Shown: positions 1 to 10,570, numbered from the stretch's first letter. The stretch: 64,000 nucleotides of DNA from JAAYCI01 sp031551695 (GCA_031551695.1 JAVBNG010000045.1:22076-86075), one strand, 5' to 3'. The notes: generated by a model from the letters alone, not told the origin. Translations and numbers: made by a program.

Positions 1-1019
1 ACCATCTGCGCCACCTGGGCGCAAATCAGCCCTTCTTCCACCATGTCGCCGTTGCCGATGGGGCGGAAGGGGTCTCGAATATTGTCCGACGCGTAGGAGA
101 TGTTCACGCCCGCGTCCAAAAACTCGCGGATGCGGGTGACGCCGCGGCGGATGGGCTGTTTGTCCGTGCGGCCCATCAGGTACAGGTTGCAGGACGGCAG
201 GGTGATAATGTTCAGCTTTGCGTCCTTCGCCAGCCGGATGGCCTCTTTGGCGGTGTCGTCGTCCACGGCGCACAGGGCGGTCACGTGGCCGCAGCTCACC
301 CGTCCCTCGTAGCCATATTTTTTCGTCAGGCGGGCAATTTGCATAAAATTGCGCACGTCGGGCGCGTCGTGTTCGTCCACATGGAAGTCGATGGGAAGGT
401 CATATTTTACCGCCAGGTCAAACAGCCGCTCCGTCAGCTCCTCCCAGTTTTCGTGCAAATGCATGGCGCCGCCCAGGTAGTCCATCATGCCGGCGGCGGC
501 CGCCTGCTCCAGTTGCTCGAAGCGGGTTTTCAGGGCCTCGGGCCCGCCGTAAAACGAGGGCAGGGCCGTAATTTGGATATCGATGAACTCCCGCAGTTCC
601 TTTTTCACTTCATTTAAGGCCTCCATGCCGGTAAGGCCCATGGCGGCCTCCACGTTCGAGTGGGTGCGCACCGTTGTGGTGCCGCCGGCCAGGCACATCC
701 GCGCCACCTGGGCCGCCCGTTTTTTGATGTCCGCCTTGATCTCCACCGGGGACATGCCGCCGAGGTACGCGGTAAAATTGGCCACCGCCTGCTCCAGCGT
801 TGGCGATTCCTTCGTACCAAGGGACAGCGCCTTGTCAAAGTGGGTGTGGCTGTCCACAAAGCCGGGTGCAACCAGGTTGCCCTCGGCCGAAATGACGGTT
901 TTCGCCGTGTTTTCGGCAACGTCCGGGGCAATTTTGGCAATCGTCCCGTTTTCAATGGCGATGTCGCCGGTTTGGGACGTGTTGCCGATGCGCGCGTTTT
1001 TGATCAGTAAATCATACAT
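1..1019 (-). CDS. Cytosine deaminase-like amidohydrolase (partial, C-terminus off the left edge)
   Basis: Amidohydrolase-superfamily enzyme that hydrolytically deaminates a nucleobase or related ring, most like cytosine deaminase CodA. About 339 codons are visible. Metal ligands fall where CodA has them: the HTH motif (H58, H60), H213 in DFHVDEH, H245 in CGHV and D312 in YASDN, against H61/H63/H214/H246/D313 known for E. coli CodA. E216 fits the catalytic glutamate. The ATG at 1019 has an AAAGGATGA ribosome binding site. It lies about 50 bp downstream of the GntR gene on the same strand, so the two are probably co-transcribed, and it faces away from a nucleoside ABC transporter, which fits salvage of imported nucleobases. 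Exact substrate (cytosine, isoguanine, creatinine-like ring) is not settled. The missing part is the last ~60-80 residues. Confidence 0.85.
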   Translation of the reverse strand, partial: MYDLLIKNARIGNTSQTGDIAIENGTIAKIAPDVAENTAKTVISAEGNLVAPGFVDSHTHFDKALSLGTKESPTLEQAVANFTAYLGGMSPVEIKADIKKRAAQVARMCLAGGTTTVRTHSNVEAAMGLTGMEALNEVKKELREFIDIQITALPSFYGGPEALKTRFEQLEQAAAAGMMDYLGGAMHLHENWEELTERLFDLAVKYDLPIDFHVDEHDAPDVRNFMQIARLTKKYGYEGRVSCGHVTALCAVDDDTAKEAIRLAKDAKLNIITLPSCNLYLMGRTDKQPIRRGVTRIREFLDAGVNISYASDNIRDPFRPIGNGDMVEEGLICAQVAQM

Positions 1020-1068
1020 GGAATCATCCTTTCTCTGCCGGTTGTACACGGCGGCCGCTGGTGAAGCA

Positions 1069-1788
1069 TCAGGAAAACAATATCATGGAAAGGTCCGCGT
1101 TTACAGGATGGAAAAAAAGGTCGCAGAAGGCCACGGGGTCGTCGTTGATGTCATATACCGTCTCGTGCCAGTTTTGCACCACGGCGTTTTCTTCCACGCC
1201 CAAAATCCAGTTGGCCTCCTTTTCCGCCAGGCACCCCATGTGCACGGCGTAGAAGGCGCTGTCTTTGTTGCAATAGGCAGAAATCCAGCCAATCAGGGTC
1301 TGGCTTGGTTCCGGTGGCTGGGGCGGGCACAGCAAAAGGTCTGCCGGAACATAGTTTTTGCACAGGATCAACGGGTTTTCCGCGCCGCCGTAAAGCCAAA
1401 ACTGCTCAAAGGCGCGGTCCTGGTTGGAGGGGAAATACTTGCGCATTGCCGGGGGAATGGGGGAATAGCCGATGCGCACCACCTCGCAGGGAACGGGCTT
1501 TCCCGGGGTACCCAGCAGGTTAAAAAAATCACCGGCCAAATCGATGCGGCGCTGCAGCCGCATGGAGGACGGATGCCCGTAGTTGCCCTTGCCCTGGCGG
1601 CGGGTGATATAGCCGTCTCCCGCAAGCTCGCCCAGTGCTTCGCGGATGGTGGCGCGGCTTACATGGAACTTCCGGGCAAGTTCATCCTCCGCGGGCAGGC
1701 GGTTGTTCCCCGGTGTCATTTTTTCAATTTCTCCCATCAGTTCGTCCAAAACCTGGTTGCGCAATTTTAAGGGCCGCAATGGTTTCAT
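1069..1788 (-). CDS. GntR-family transcriptional regulator with UTRA-type effector domain
   Basis: DNA-binding repressor/activator of the GntR HutC subfamily. Residues about 10-75 form the winged helix (LPAEDELARKFHVSRATIREAL then GYITRRQGKGNYG); residues about 95-239 match a UTRA ligand-binding domain in size and pattern. At 239 residues it is the usual length. It sits between the deaminase gene it probably precedes in one transcript and the divergent nucleoside transporter, so both are candidate targets, with a nucleoside, nucleobase or phosphorylated derivative as effector (inference). ATG at 1788 is the first good start. Confidence 0.88.
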   Translation of the reverse strand: MKPLRPLKLRNQVLDELMGEIEKMTPGNNRLPAEDELARKFHVSRATIREALGELAGDGYITRRQGKGNYGHPSSMRLQRRIDLAGDFFNLLGTPGKPVPCEVVRIGYSPIPPAMRKYFPSNQDRAFEQFWLYGGAENPLILCKNYVPADLLLCPPQPPEPSQTLIGWISAYCNKDSAFYAVHMGCLAEKEANWILGVEENAVVQNWHETVYDINDDPVAFCDLFFHPVNADLSMILFS

Positions 1789-1882
1789 AGCGTCTTTACC
1801 TGTCCTTCCAAGTAAACATTATTTTTCTGCCGACGCCTTCCCGCAAAAGGCCGGCATTCCCGTGTTGTATATACGTCTAGTT

Positions 1883-1911
1883 ACTATAACACATAGGGGA
1901 TTTGTTCGCAA
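1883..1911 (-). promoter_or_regulatory. Predicted sigma-A promoter of the GntR/deaminase transcript
   Basis: On the minus strand a -35 TTGCGA (1911-1906) and a -10 TATAGT (1888-1883) are separated by 17 bp. Just downstream, at 1867-1874, lies the palindrome GTATATAC, a candidate autoregulatory GntR site (weak). Confidence 0.6.
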
Positions 1912-2001
1912 TGGATTTGACACACTTTTGACTATTATGCAAAAAATTCATATAGTTAATTAGGCAAATCGCTAAAATTTGCTACCCAAGTGAGATGTTT
2001 C

Positions 2002-2030
2002 TTGTAATCGCACAAACGATACTGTATACT
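2002..2030 (+). promoter_or_regulatory. Predicted sigma-A promoter of the first nucleoside ABC transporter operon
   Basis: TTGTAA (2002-2007), 17 bp spacer, TATACT (2025-2030); start site expected near 2037, giving a leader of about 95 nt to the first permease. It diverges from the gntR promoter. The rest of the 345-bp divergent region is AT-rich with no gene seen. Confidence 0.65.
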
Positions 2031-2133
2031 CGTTTTATGAACTGTTACGTACCTGTCATCAGCGAGCTTATTGTTGGCGCGAAATGCGGCCCCGCTTTAT
2101 AAACAACGCCCCACCAACAGGAGGAATCGCCCG

Positions 2134-3207
2134 ATGCCCTATACTGCCTACAGGAAATTCAAAGACGCGGTGATGAACGCCCTCATCCCCATATCCGCAA
2201 TCGTGATCGCGCTGGCCCTCAGCTCCCTGATGCTTTGGGCCATGGGCCTTGACGTGGGGCTGGCGTTTTCCTCCATGATCAAAGGCGCCTTCGGCTCGGT
2301 GTCGGCCATTGGGGAAACCGTAGTAAAAATCACGCCGCTCATTTTCACCGGCCTCGCCTTTGCCCTGGCCGCCCGCAGCGGCCTTGTCAACATCGGCGCG
2401 GAAGGCCAGCTGTACGTCGGCGGCCTGTGCTCCGCCGCCGTGGGCCTGTACGTACACGCACCTGCCATCATCCACATTCCCCTGGCCGTTTTGGCGGGCT
2501 TTGTGGGCGGCGGCATCTGGGGTTCCATCGCCGCTTTGCTGAAGGTGCGCTTCGGCGCGTCCGAGCTTATTACTACCATTATGCTGAACTACATCGGCAA
2601 CTACCTGGTGAACTACATGGTTACAGGGCCCATGATAGAGACAAAAGGCAGCCAACCCCAAACCGCCCCTGTGCTGGAAACGGCCGTGCTGCCCCGCTTC
2701 ATTCCCGGCACCCGCATCCACATCGGCATCCTCATCGCCCTGGCCTGTGTGCTGTTTTTCTATATCTTCCTTTGGAAGATGAAAAGCGGCTTCCAAACCA
2801 GGGTGGTTGGCCTGAATCCCCATGCCGCCCACTACGCGGGCATCCCCAACGACCGCCGCACCGTGATGGCCATGTTCATCTCCGGCGGCTTTGCCGGCCT
2901 TGCGGGCACGGTGGAGATTTTAGGCGTGCAGATGCGCATGTACCAGAACTTTTCGCCCGGATACGGCTTCGACGGCATCGCGGTGGCGCTGCTGGGGCAA
3001 AACTCCCCCATCGGCATTTTGCTCTCCTCCACCCTGTTCGGCGCGCTGCGCGCCGGCTCCAACCAAATGCAGATAAAGGCCAGCGTGCCTGTTGCGCTGG
3101 TATATGTCATCCAGGCGCTGGTCATCATTTTGGTGGTTTCCAGCACCTATATCACCGACGTGCGCAAGCGGCTTGCCATCCGCAAGGTTGCAAAGGAGGG
3201 CAAGTAA
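2134..3207 (+). CDS. BMP-type nucleoside ABC transporter permease 1 (YufP/NupB-like)
   Basis: Integral membrane permease of the branched-chain amino acid/ribose type (BPD_transp_2 fold), with about 8-9 hydrophobic segments. Hallmarks of the nucleoside subgroup are visible: LVNIGAEGQLYVGG near residue 90, the loop SELITTIMLNYIGNY and the C-terminal GYGFDGIAVALLGQNSP stretch. The ATG at 2134 is preferred over an in-frame upstream start at 2071 because AGGAGGA lies 9 bp before it. Stop abuts the start of the second permease, so translation is likely coupled. With the second permease, ATPase and lipoprotein it makes a complete importer; purine nucleosides are the usual substrates of this family. 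Confidence 0.9.
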   Translation: MPYTAYRKFKDAVMNALIPISAIVIALALSSLMLWAMGLDVGLAFSSMIKGAFGSVSAIGETVVKITPLIFTGLAFALAARSGLVNIGAEGQLYVGGLCSAAVGLYVHAPAIIHIPLAVLAGFVGGGIWGSIAALLKVRFGASELITTIMLNYIGNYLVNYMVTGPMIETKGSQPQTAPVLETAVLPRFIPGTRIHIGILIALACVLFFYIFLWKMKSGFQTRVVGLNPHAAHYAGIPNDRRTVMAMFISGGFAGLAGTVEILGVQMRMYQNFSPGYGFDGIAVALLGQNSPIGILLSSTLFGALRAGSNQMQIKASVPVALVYVIQALVIILVVSSTYITDVRKRLAIRKVAKEGK

Positions 3208-4125
3208 ATGGATATGATTGTAAACCTGCTGTCTTCCGACATCCGCCTGGCCGCCCCCATTTTGATCGCCGCTTTGGGCTTGTGCTTTTCTGAACGCGCC
3301 GGCGTGGTGAACATCGGCGCAGAGGGCACCATGCTGATCGGCGCGCTGATGGGCTATGTCGGCTCCTACTACACCGGCAGTGCCTGGGGCGGCGTGCTTG
3401 TCGCCATGCTTTCCGGCATGCTGGTGGGCCTGCTGTTTGCCGTGCTGGTCGTCACCGTGCGCGCCAACCAAACCGTCGTCGGCGCCGCCATCAACATCTT
3501 CGGCACCGGCATCACCATCATGCTGAACCGGGTGATCTTCGGGGTGAACAGCACCCCGCCTGAAGTGGCCACCTTCTCTCCCATCAACTTCGGTCCTCTT
3601 GCAAAAATCCCCGTCATCGGGCCTATTCTGTTCAGCCACAACATCCTCGTATATCTGGCGCTGATTTTGGTGTTCGTCAGCTGGTATGTGCTGTTTAAAA
3701 CAAAGCTGGGCCTGAAGGTGCGCGCCGTGGGCGAAAACCCCAAGGCCTGCGACACCCTCGGCATCAACGTTTACCGCATCCGCTACGGCACCATTTTGTA
3801 CTCCACCGCCCTGTGCGGCATTGCCGGCGCGTACCTGTCCATTGCCCAGGCCACCTTCATTGTGGAGGGCATGACGGTGGGCCGCGGCTTTATTGCCCTG
3901 GCGGCAGTGGTGTTTGGCCGCTGGAACCCCATTGGCGTGTTGGGCGCCGTGCTCATCTTCGGCCTTGGCGAGGCGGTGCAGATCCGCCTTACCGCCATGC
4001 AGATCGGCATTCCCTACCAAATTCTGCAAATGCTGCCCTACGTGCTCACCATCATTGCGCTGGTGTCTGCCGTGGGCAAGGTGCAGGTGCCCGCCGCAAG
4101 CGGCAAGCCCTACAAAAAAGAGTGA
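3208..4125 (+). CDS. BMP-type nucleoside ABC transporter permease 2 (YufQ/NupC-like)
   Basis: Second membrane subunit of the importer, 305 residues, about eight hydrophobic helices. The conserved pattern ERAGVVNIGAEGTMLIGAL near residues 30-50 and GRGFIALAAVVFGRWNPIG near 230 are typical of nucleoside permeases. Its ATG directly follows the stop of permease 1, with an AAAGGAGG ribosome binding site inside the upstream gene. The two permeases would form the heterodimeric channel. Confidence 0.9.
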   Translation: MDMIVNLLSSDIRLAAPILIAALGLCFSERAGVVNIGAEGTMLIGALMGYVGSYYTGSAWGGVLVAMLSGMLVGLLFAVLVVTVRANQTVVGAAINIFGTGITIMLNRVIFGVNSTPPEVATFSPINFGPLAKIPVIGPILFSHNILVYLALILVFVSWYVLFKTKLGLKVRAVGENPKACDTLGINVYRIRYGTILYSTALCGIAGAYLSIAQATFIVEGMTVGRGFIALAAVVFGRWNPIGVLGAVLIFGLGEAVQIRLTAMQIGIPYQILQMLPYVLTIIALVSAVGKVQVPAASGKPYKKE

Positions 4126-4187
4126 CCGCCCGCTTTTTACAGGAAACGTACCTATAACGAACCTACCATGAAAACTAGGGGATGTGT

Positions 4188-5735
4188 ATGGCTAACGCAC
4201 TGGAAATGAAAAAGGTCTGCAAATATTTTGCAGGCGTCCGGGCCAACTACAATGTGGATTTTTGCGTACAAAAGGGTGAGGTGCACGCGCTGCTGGGCGA
4301 AAACGGCGCGGGTAAAAGCACCCTGATGAACGTACTGTACGGCCTGTACAAGCCCGACATGGGCGAAATATGCATCGACGGCGCCACCTATGATATCTCT
4401 TCGCCGGGCAAAGCCATCGAGCTTGGCATCGGCATGGTGCACCAGCACTTCATGCTGGTGCCGGCGCTCACCGTCATCGAAAACGTGGTGCTTGGCCTCA
4501 GCGAAACGCGCTCTCCCCTTTTAAACCTGGGCGCCGCCACCAAAAAGCTGTGCGATTTGGCCGCGCAGTATAACATGGATATCGACCCCGAGGCCAAGGT
4601 GTGGCAGCTTTCCGTGGGCCAGCAGCAGCGGCTGGAGATTTTGAAGGCCCTGTACCGCGGCGCCAAGATTTTTATTTTGGACGAGCCCACCGCCGTGCTG
4701 ACGCCCCAGGAAGTGGAAGAGCTGTTCAACATGATACGCCAGCTGAAAAGCGAAGGCAAGACCATCATTTTCATCAGCCACAAGCTGAACGAGGTTATGA
4801 CCATTTGCGACAGCGTGACCGTGCTGCGCCTGGGCGAGGTCATCGCCACGCTGCCCACCTCTGAGACAAACAAAGAGGAACTGGCCCAGCTGATGGTGGG
4901 CAAAATGGTGGATTTGACCTACAGCAAAAAGCCAATCGATCATCAGGACATGCCTTTGGTGCTGAAATTGGAAGGCGTGAAGTGCAACAACTCCAAAAAC
5001 CTGCCCGCCCTGAAGGGACTGGGCCTTGAAGTGCGCGGCGGCGAGATTTTGGGCATTGCCGGCGTGGACGGCAACGGCCAGACCGAGCTGGTGGACACCA
5101 TCACCGGCCTTACCAAGGTGCTGGACGGCCACATTTACATCGACGGCAAGGAAATGACCAACAAAAAGCCGCTGGATATCCTGGAGACGCATGTCTCCCA
5201 CATTCCGGAGGACCGGCACAAGCGCGGCGTGGTGCTGTCCATGAACCTTGTGGAAAATATTTTACTGATGAACTATTTCCGCGACGAGTTTTCCAAGGGC
5301 GAGTTTTTGAAATGGAAGCACATCAACGGCTACGCCAAAGGCATTTTGGAGAAATACAACGTAAAAACCCCCAGCGAAAACGAGGCCATGGCAAACCTTT
5401 CCGGCGGCAACCAGCAAAAAGTGGTGTTGGGACGCGAAATAGAACGGAAGCCGGACCTGTTGATCGCCATGCACCCCGCCCGCGGCCTGGACATTGGCGC
5501 CACCGAATATGTGCAGCGCAAAATTATTGAAGAACGCGACCGCGGCGCGGCCGTGCTGCTGGTGTCCACAGAGCTGGACGAAATCTACGCTTTGTCGGAC
5601 CGTATCGCCGTGCTGTACGAGGGCGAAGTGATGGGCGTCGTGTCCCCCAAAATCGAAATCCACAAGCTGGGCATGATGATGGCGGGCACCCATTCGGACG
5701 CCCTGGACCTGACGGAAGAAGAAAAAGTGGTGTAG
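4188..5735 (+). CDS. Nucleoside ABC transporter ATP-binding protein, two fused ABC domains (YufO/NupA-like)
   Basis: Cytoplasmic ATPase driving the importer. The N-terminal domain has Walker A GENGAGKST (37-45), signature LSVGQQQRLEI and Walker B IFILDEPTAVL. The C-terminal domain has an atypical Walker A (GVDGNGQTE), signature LSGGNQQKVV and a Walker B ending AMHPARGLDIG, without the usual catalytic acid, so only the first site is likely fully active; this asymmetry is common in RbsA/MglA/NupA-type double ATPases. ATG at 4188 is chosen over 4182 because AGGGG ends 7 bp before it. It is 62 bp downstream of permease 2 and upstream of the lipoprotein in one operon. Confidence 0.9.
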   Translation: MANALEMKKVCKYFAGVRANYNVDFCVQKGEVHALLGENGAGKSTLMNVLYGLYKPDMGEICIDGATYDISSPGKAIELGIGMVHQHFMLVPALTVIENVVLGLSETRSPLLNLGAATKKLCDLAAQYNMDIDPEAKVWQLSVGQQQRLEILKALYRGAKIFILDEPTAVLTPQEVEELFNMIRQLKSEGKTIIFISHKLNEVMTICDSVTVLRLGEVIATLPTSETNKEELAQLMVGKMVDLTYSKKPIDHQDMPLVLKLEGVKCNNSKNLPALKGLGLEVRGGEILGIAGVDGNGQTELVDTITGLTKVLDGHIYIDGKEMTNKKPLDILETHVSHIPEDRHKRGVVLSMNLVENILLMNYFRDEFSKGEFLKWKHINGYAKGILEKYNVKTPSENEAMANLSGGNQQKVVLGREIERKPDLLIAMHPARGLDIGATEYVQRKIIEERDRGAAVLLVSTELDEIYALSDRIAVLYEGEVMGVVSPKIEIHKLGMMMAGTHSDALDLTEEEKVV

Positions 5736-5765
5736 ACAGGCAAAAAGCCTGTACATATAGCCAAA

Positions 5766-5782
5766 GCCCCGTGTGCCGGGGC
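5766..5782 (+). promoter_or_regulatory. Intercistronic stem-loop before the substrate-binding protein gene
   Basis: GCCCCG (5766-5771) and CGGGGC (5777-5782) pair around a 5-nt loop and are not followed by a T-run. Position between the ATPase and lipoprotein genes suggests an mRNA-stabilising or processing element that lets the lipoprotein be made in excess (inference). Confidence 0.45.
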
Positions 5783-5803
5783 AAAACACAAAGGAGAGAA
5801 ACC

Positions 5804-6907
5804 ATGAAGAAAACACTGGCATTGTTCCTGAGCGTCCTGATGATGATGGCATTGCTTGCCGCCTGCGGCGGTTCCACATCCAGCTCTGCTTCCGCTGAGA
5901 GCACGGAGCCCGCGGCCTCTGAAAGCACTGCGGACGAAAGCACCGAGGCCCCCGCCGAAGGTGACAGCGAATTCCCCCAGAGCATGGCCCTGATGCTTTC
6001 CGGCCCTGTGAACGACGGCGGCTGGGCGGCCAGCGCCTACGCCGGCCTGCAGGCCATCGGCGAGAAATACGGCATCGAAACAACATTTGTGGAATCGCTG
6101 GCGCAGTCCGACTTTGAAGAGTACTTCCGCACCTTCGCGGCCGACGGCTGGGACGTGGTGTTTGGCCACGGTTACGAGTTTGGCGACGCGGCCATGGCCG
6201 TTGCCCCCGACTTCCCCGACACCATCTTCATTGTCAGCTCCACCAACATTTCACAAGGCCCGAACGTCGCCTCCATGAACACTCTGCCCGTGCAGAACGG
6301 CTTCATGCAGGGCACCGCGGCTGCTTTTGCCAGCAAGAGCGGCAAAATCGGCGCCGTGGGCGGCATGCAGATCCCTTCCATCACCGACCCGCTGAACGGC
6401 TTTTACGCCGGCGCGGTGAACGCCAACCCCGACATTGAAGTGATGCTCAGCCTCACCGGCGACTTCGAAGACGTCGCCCTGATCAAAGAGCATGCCCAAA
6501 CCATGATCGACGCCGGCTGCGACGTCATTATGTACAATGCCGACTCCGCCGGCCTTGGCGTGTTGGACCTGGTGAAGGGTACGGACATCATCGCCATCCC
6601 CTCCGTTGCCAACCAGAACGACCTTGCCCCTGAAAATTGCCTGCTCAGCGGCATCACCGACGTGCCCAAGGGCATGGTGTATGTGTTCGACCAGATTATG
6701 GAAGGCAAATTTGAAGCCAAGTTCTATGAGCTGGGCGTGGACACCGGCTGTGTGTATTACGAAGTGAACGAGCCCGTGTTTAACGAAGCGGTGAGCGACG
6801 AAGGCAAAGCGTTCCTTGAAGACGTGAAGACGAAACTTGGCAGCGGCGAAATTGACGCCTACGCCATGATTGACGAACTGGTTCCCGCCGACAAAAAACT
6901 CGGCTAA
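5804..6907 (+). CDS. BMP-family nucleoside-binding lipoprotein (BmpA/NupN-like)
   Basis: Extracellular substrate-binding protein of the transporter, 367 residues. The signal peptide ends in the lipobox LLAAC at about residue 23, followed by a Ser/Thr/Glu-rich linker of ~40 residues and the BMP domain (SGPVNDGGWAASAYAGLQ near the start, then DVVFGHGYEFGDA). ATG at 5804 has AAGGAGA 6 bp upstream; the longer GTG-initiated frame from 5771 is unlikely because it would bury the signal peptide. Last gene of the first transporter operon, followed by a terminator hairpin. Ligand is probably a purine nucleoside, by family. Confidence 0.92.
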   Translation: MKKTLALFLSVLMMMALLAACGGSTSSSASAESTEPAASESTADESTEAPAEGDSEFPQSMALMLSGPVNDGGWAASAYAGLQAIGEKYGIETTFVESLAQSDFEEYFRTFAADGWDVVFGHGYEFGDAAMAVAPDFPDTIFIVSSTNISQGPNVASMNTLPVQNGFMQGTAAAFASKSGKIGAVGGMQIPSITDPLNGFYAGAVNANPDIEVMLSLTGDFEDVALIKEHAQTMIDAGCDVIMYNADSAGLGVLDLVKGTDIIAIPSVANQNDLAPENCLLSGITDVPKGMVYVFDQIMEGKFEAKFYELGVDTGCVYYEVNEPVFNEAVSDEGKAFLEDVKTKLGSGEIDAYAMIDELVPADKKLG

Positions 6908-6935
6908 TAAACAGTTCCCACACACGCATGTCAAC

Positions 6936-6960
6936 AAGCCCCCGGCTGTGCCGGGGGCTT
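6936..6960 (+). terminator. Terminator-like hairpin after the first transporter operon
   Basis: Perfect 11-bp inverted repeat (AAGCCCCCGGC / GCCGGGGGCTT) with a 3-nt loop, but only a short T-run follows, so termination may be partial. Confidence 0.6.
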
Positions 6961-7351
6961 TGCCGTGGGAATAACAAAGCAGCAAATGTCACGCGGAACA
7001 ACTGCAGTAATCTTGAGTGTTCCACCCTGCCCCGCTCTGTACTTCCCGCCAGCAGGGACGGCGGCCCGGCTTCGCCCAGTGTCATTTGGTTGCGGTACGG
7101 TTCAAGTACGTCCCCAGCGCCACACCAAATCCAGCGGCATTATCAGATGTAACTCCTTCGCGTCTGACTGAAAGCACCTTCAACATCACACTTCCTTAAA
7201 ATTTTGTGAACTGATTTTCAGCCAGGTGTTGCCGCCGAAGTAGTGCGTTTTTTACGGTAATACGATGTCATCCACCAGAGGCGGCGCCTGAATCGAAAGA
7301 AATATTACATGGCGCTGTTGTGGAATCCGGCAGGCTTCCAAAAAGAACCGC
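6961..7351. other. Long intergenic stretch, no gene recognised; several inverted repeats
   Basis: About 390 bp with no credible CDS. Short self-complementary pieces are visible: GGAACA/TGTTCC around 7000-7022, ATTTGGT/ACCAAAT around 7084-7130, and GGCGCTGT (7313-7320) with ACAGCGCC (7355-7362), the last arm overlapping the purA -35 box. No match to a purine, PRPP, T-box or glmS-ribozyme consensus was found by eye. Confidence 0.4.
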
Positions 7352-7381
7352 TTGACAGCGCCGGCAATCATGAGGTAAAAT
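7352..7381 (+). promoter_or_regulatory. Predicted purA-glmS promoter
   Basis: TTGACA (7352-7357), 18 bp, TAAAAT (7376-7381). The start site would be near 7388, only about 9 nt before the terminator hairpin at 7397. Confidence 0.6.
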
Positions 7382-7396
7382 TTTTATGGACATAAA

Positions 7397-7434
7397 GGGG
7401 TTGCCGATGAAAATCGGCGGCCCCCTTTTTTTTT
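7397..7434 (+). terminator. Intrinsic terminator in the purA leader
   Basis: GGGGTTGCCGAT (7397-7408), GAAA tetraloop, ATCGGCGGCCCC (7413-7424), then a C and nine T residues. All 12 pairs form if two G-U pairs are allowed. It lies 43 bp before the purA start codon and downstream of the predicted promoter, so it should attenuate purA unless bypassed. Confidence 0.75.
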
Positions 7435-7477
7435 GCCGCCGGATCGGTCGGGGGCGTCAAACAAGGGAGGACGGACA

Positions 7478-8746
7478 ATGCTGACAGCTGTGGTCGGAAT
7501 CAACTGGGGAGACGAGGGCAAGGGCCGCATGGTGGACCTGCTCGGCGCCGAATACGACATCATCTGCCGTTACCAGGGCGGCAACAACGCGGGGCACACC
7601 GTGGTGAACAACAAAGGAAAATTTATTTTGAACCTGCTGCCCTCCGGCATTTTGCGGGAAAACGTGCTGAACGTGATGGGCGGCGGCATGGTGATCGATT
7701 TGGAGCACCTGTGCGGCGAGTTGCAAACGCTGGCGGAAAAGGGCATCCGCGTTACGCCGGACACACTGCAAATAAGCGACAAAGCCTTCATTTGCCTGCC
7801 CTGCCACAAGCAGCAAGACATATTAGAGGAAGAACGGCTGGCGGACAAAAAATATGGTTCTACCCGCCGGGGCATTGCGCCGGTGTACGGCGACAAATAC
7901 ATGAAAAAGGGATTGCGCATGGGGGATCTGCTGAACCCGGACACCCTGCCGGGCAAGGTGGAGGCCATTTTGGATTGGAAAAACCTGTGCCTCTCCGGCT
8001 ACGGCGCGCGGGCAGACGCGGCCGAAACGCTGCAATGGCTGGCGGAATTCGGCGGCCCGCTGCTGCCGCATATCACCGACACTGCCGACGTGCTGGCGTC
8101 CGCCGCCAAAAACGGCAAAAACATCCTGTTCGAGGCGCAGCTGGGCGCTTTGCGAGACATTGAGTACGGCATTTACCCGTTCACCACGTCGTCCCACACG
8201 CTGGCGGCCTACGCGCCCATCGGCGCGGGCATCCCGGGGGTAAAGCTGGACCACGTGGTCGGCATCATGAAGGCGTATTCCAGCTGCGTGGGCGAAGGGC
8301 CGTTCACCGCCGAGCTGTTCGGCGGCGAGGGCAACGCCCTGCGCGAAGCCGGCGCCGAGTACGGCGCGGCCACCGGCCGCCCCCGCCGTGTGGGCGGCTT
8401 CGACGTGCCGGCCAGCATTTATGGCGTGGCCGTGCAAGGGGCCGGTTCCCTTGCGCTGACGAAACTGGACGTCCTCTCCTACCTCGACAAAATCCCCGTG
8501 AGCGTGGCCTACGAAGTGGACGGCGTGCGCACCACCCGCTTTCCCACCGGGGACAAACTGATGCGGGCAAAACCGGTGTATGAATATCTGGAAGGGTTCA
8601 AAACGGATATCTCCGGCTGCCGCAGGCCCGAAGACCTGCCCGCCGCGGCGCGGCGGTATGTGCGGTACATTGAAGAGGCCGTCGGCTGCCCGGTGCGGTA
8701 TGTCTCCGTGGGCGCCGGCCGGGACGATTACATCACCATGCGATAA
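7478..8746 (+). CDS. purA: Adenylosuccinate synthetase
   Basis: Condenses IMP and aspartate with GTP to adenylosuccinate, the first committed step to AMP. The N-terminus carries the P-loop-like GINWGDEGKGRMVD with the catalytic Asp and the NNAGHTVV motif; residues further on include KYGSTRRGIAPVYGDK, TGRPRRVGGFD and the C-terminal VSVGAGRDDYI. 422 residues, the normal length. Start at 7478 has GGGAGG 7 bp upstream; the in-frame start at 7433 would overlap the terminator T-run. Twelve bp separate it from glmS, so they form an operon. purB, the next enzyme in AMP synthesis, lies at 30.2 kb. Confidence 0.97.
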   Translation: MLTAVVGINWGDEGKGRMVDLLGAEYDIICRYQGGNNAGHTVVNNKGKFILNLLPSGILRENVLNVMGGGMVIDLEHLCGELQTLAEKGIRVTPDTLQISDKAFICLPCHKQQDILEEERLADKKYGSTRRGIAPVYGDKYMKKGLRMGDLLNPDTLPGKVEAILDWKNLCLSGYGARADAAETLQWLAEFGGPLLPHITDTADVLASAAKNGKNILFEAQLGALRDIEYGIYPFTTSSHTLAAYAPIGAGIPGVKLDHVVGIMKAYSSCVGEGPFTAELFGGEGNALREAGAEYGAATGRPRRVGGFDVPASIYGVAVQGAGSLALTKLDVLSYLDKIPVSVAYEVDGVRTTRFPTGDKLMRAKPVYEYLEGFKTDISGCRRPEDLPAAARRYVRYIEEAVGCPVRYVSVGAGRDDYITMR

Positions 8747-8758
8747 GAGGAGGGTATT

Positions 8759-10570
<1,812 letters not shown>

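Noticed and set aside
583..1770. A 395-codon plus-strand open frame
   Set aside because: Antisense to the deaminase and GntR genes, whose catalytic and DNA-binding motifs are clear; shadow frame.
2920..4029. A 369-codon minus-strand frame over the permeases
   Set aside because: Hydrophilic, His/Gln-rich translation opposite genuine membrane proteins; shadow frame.
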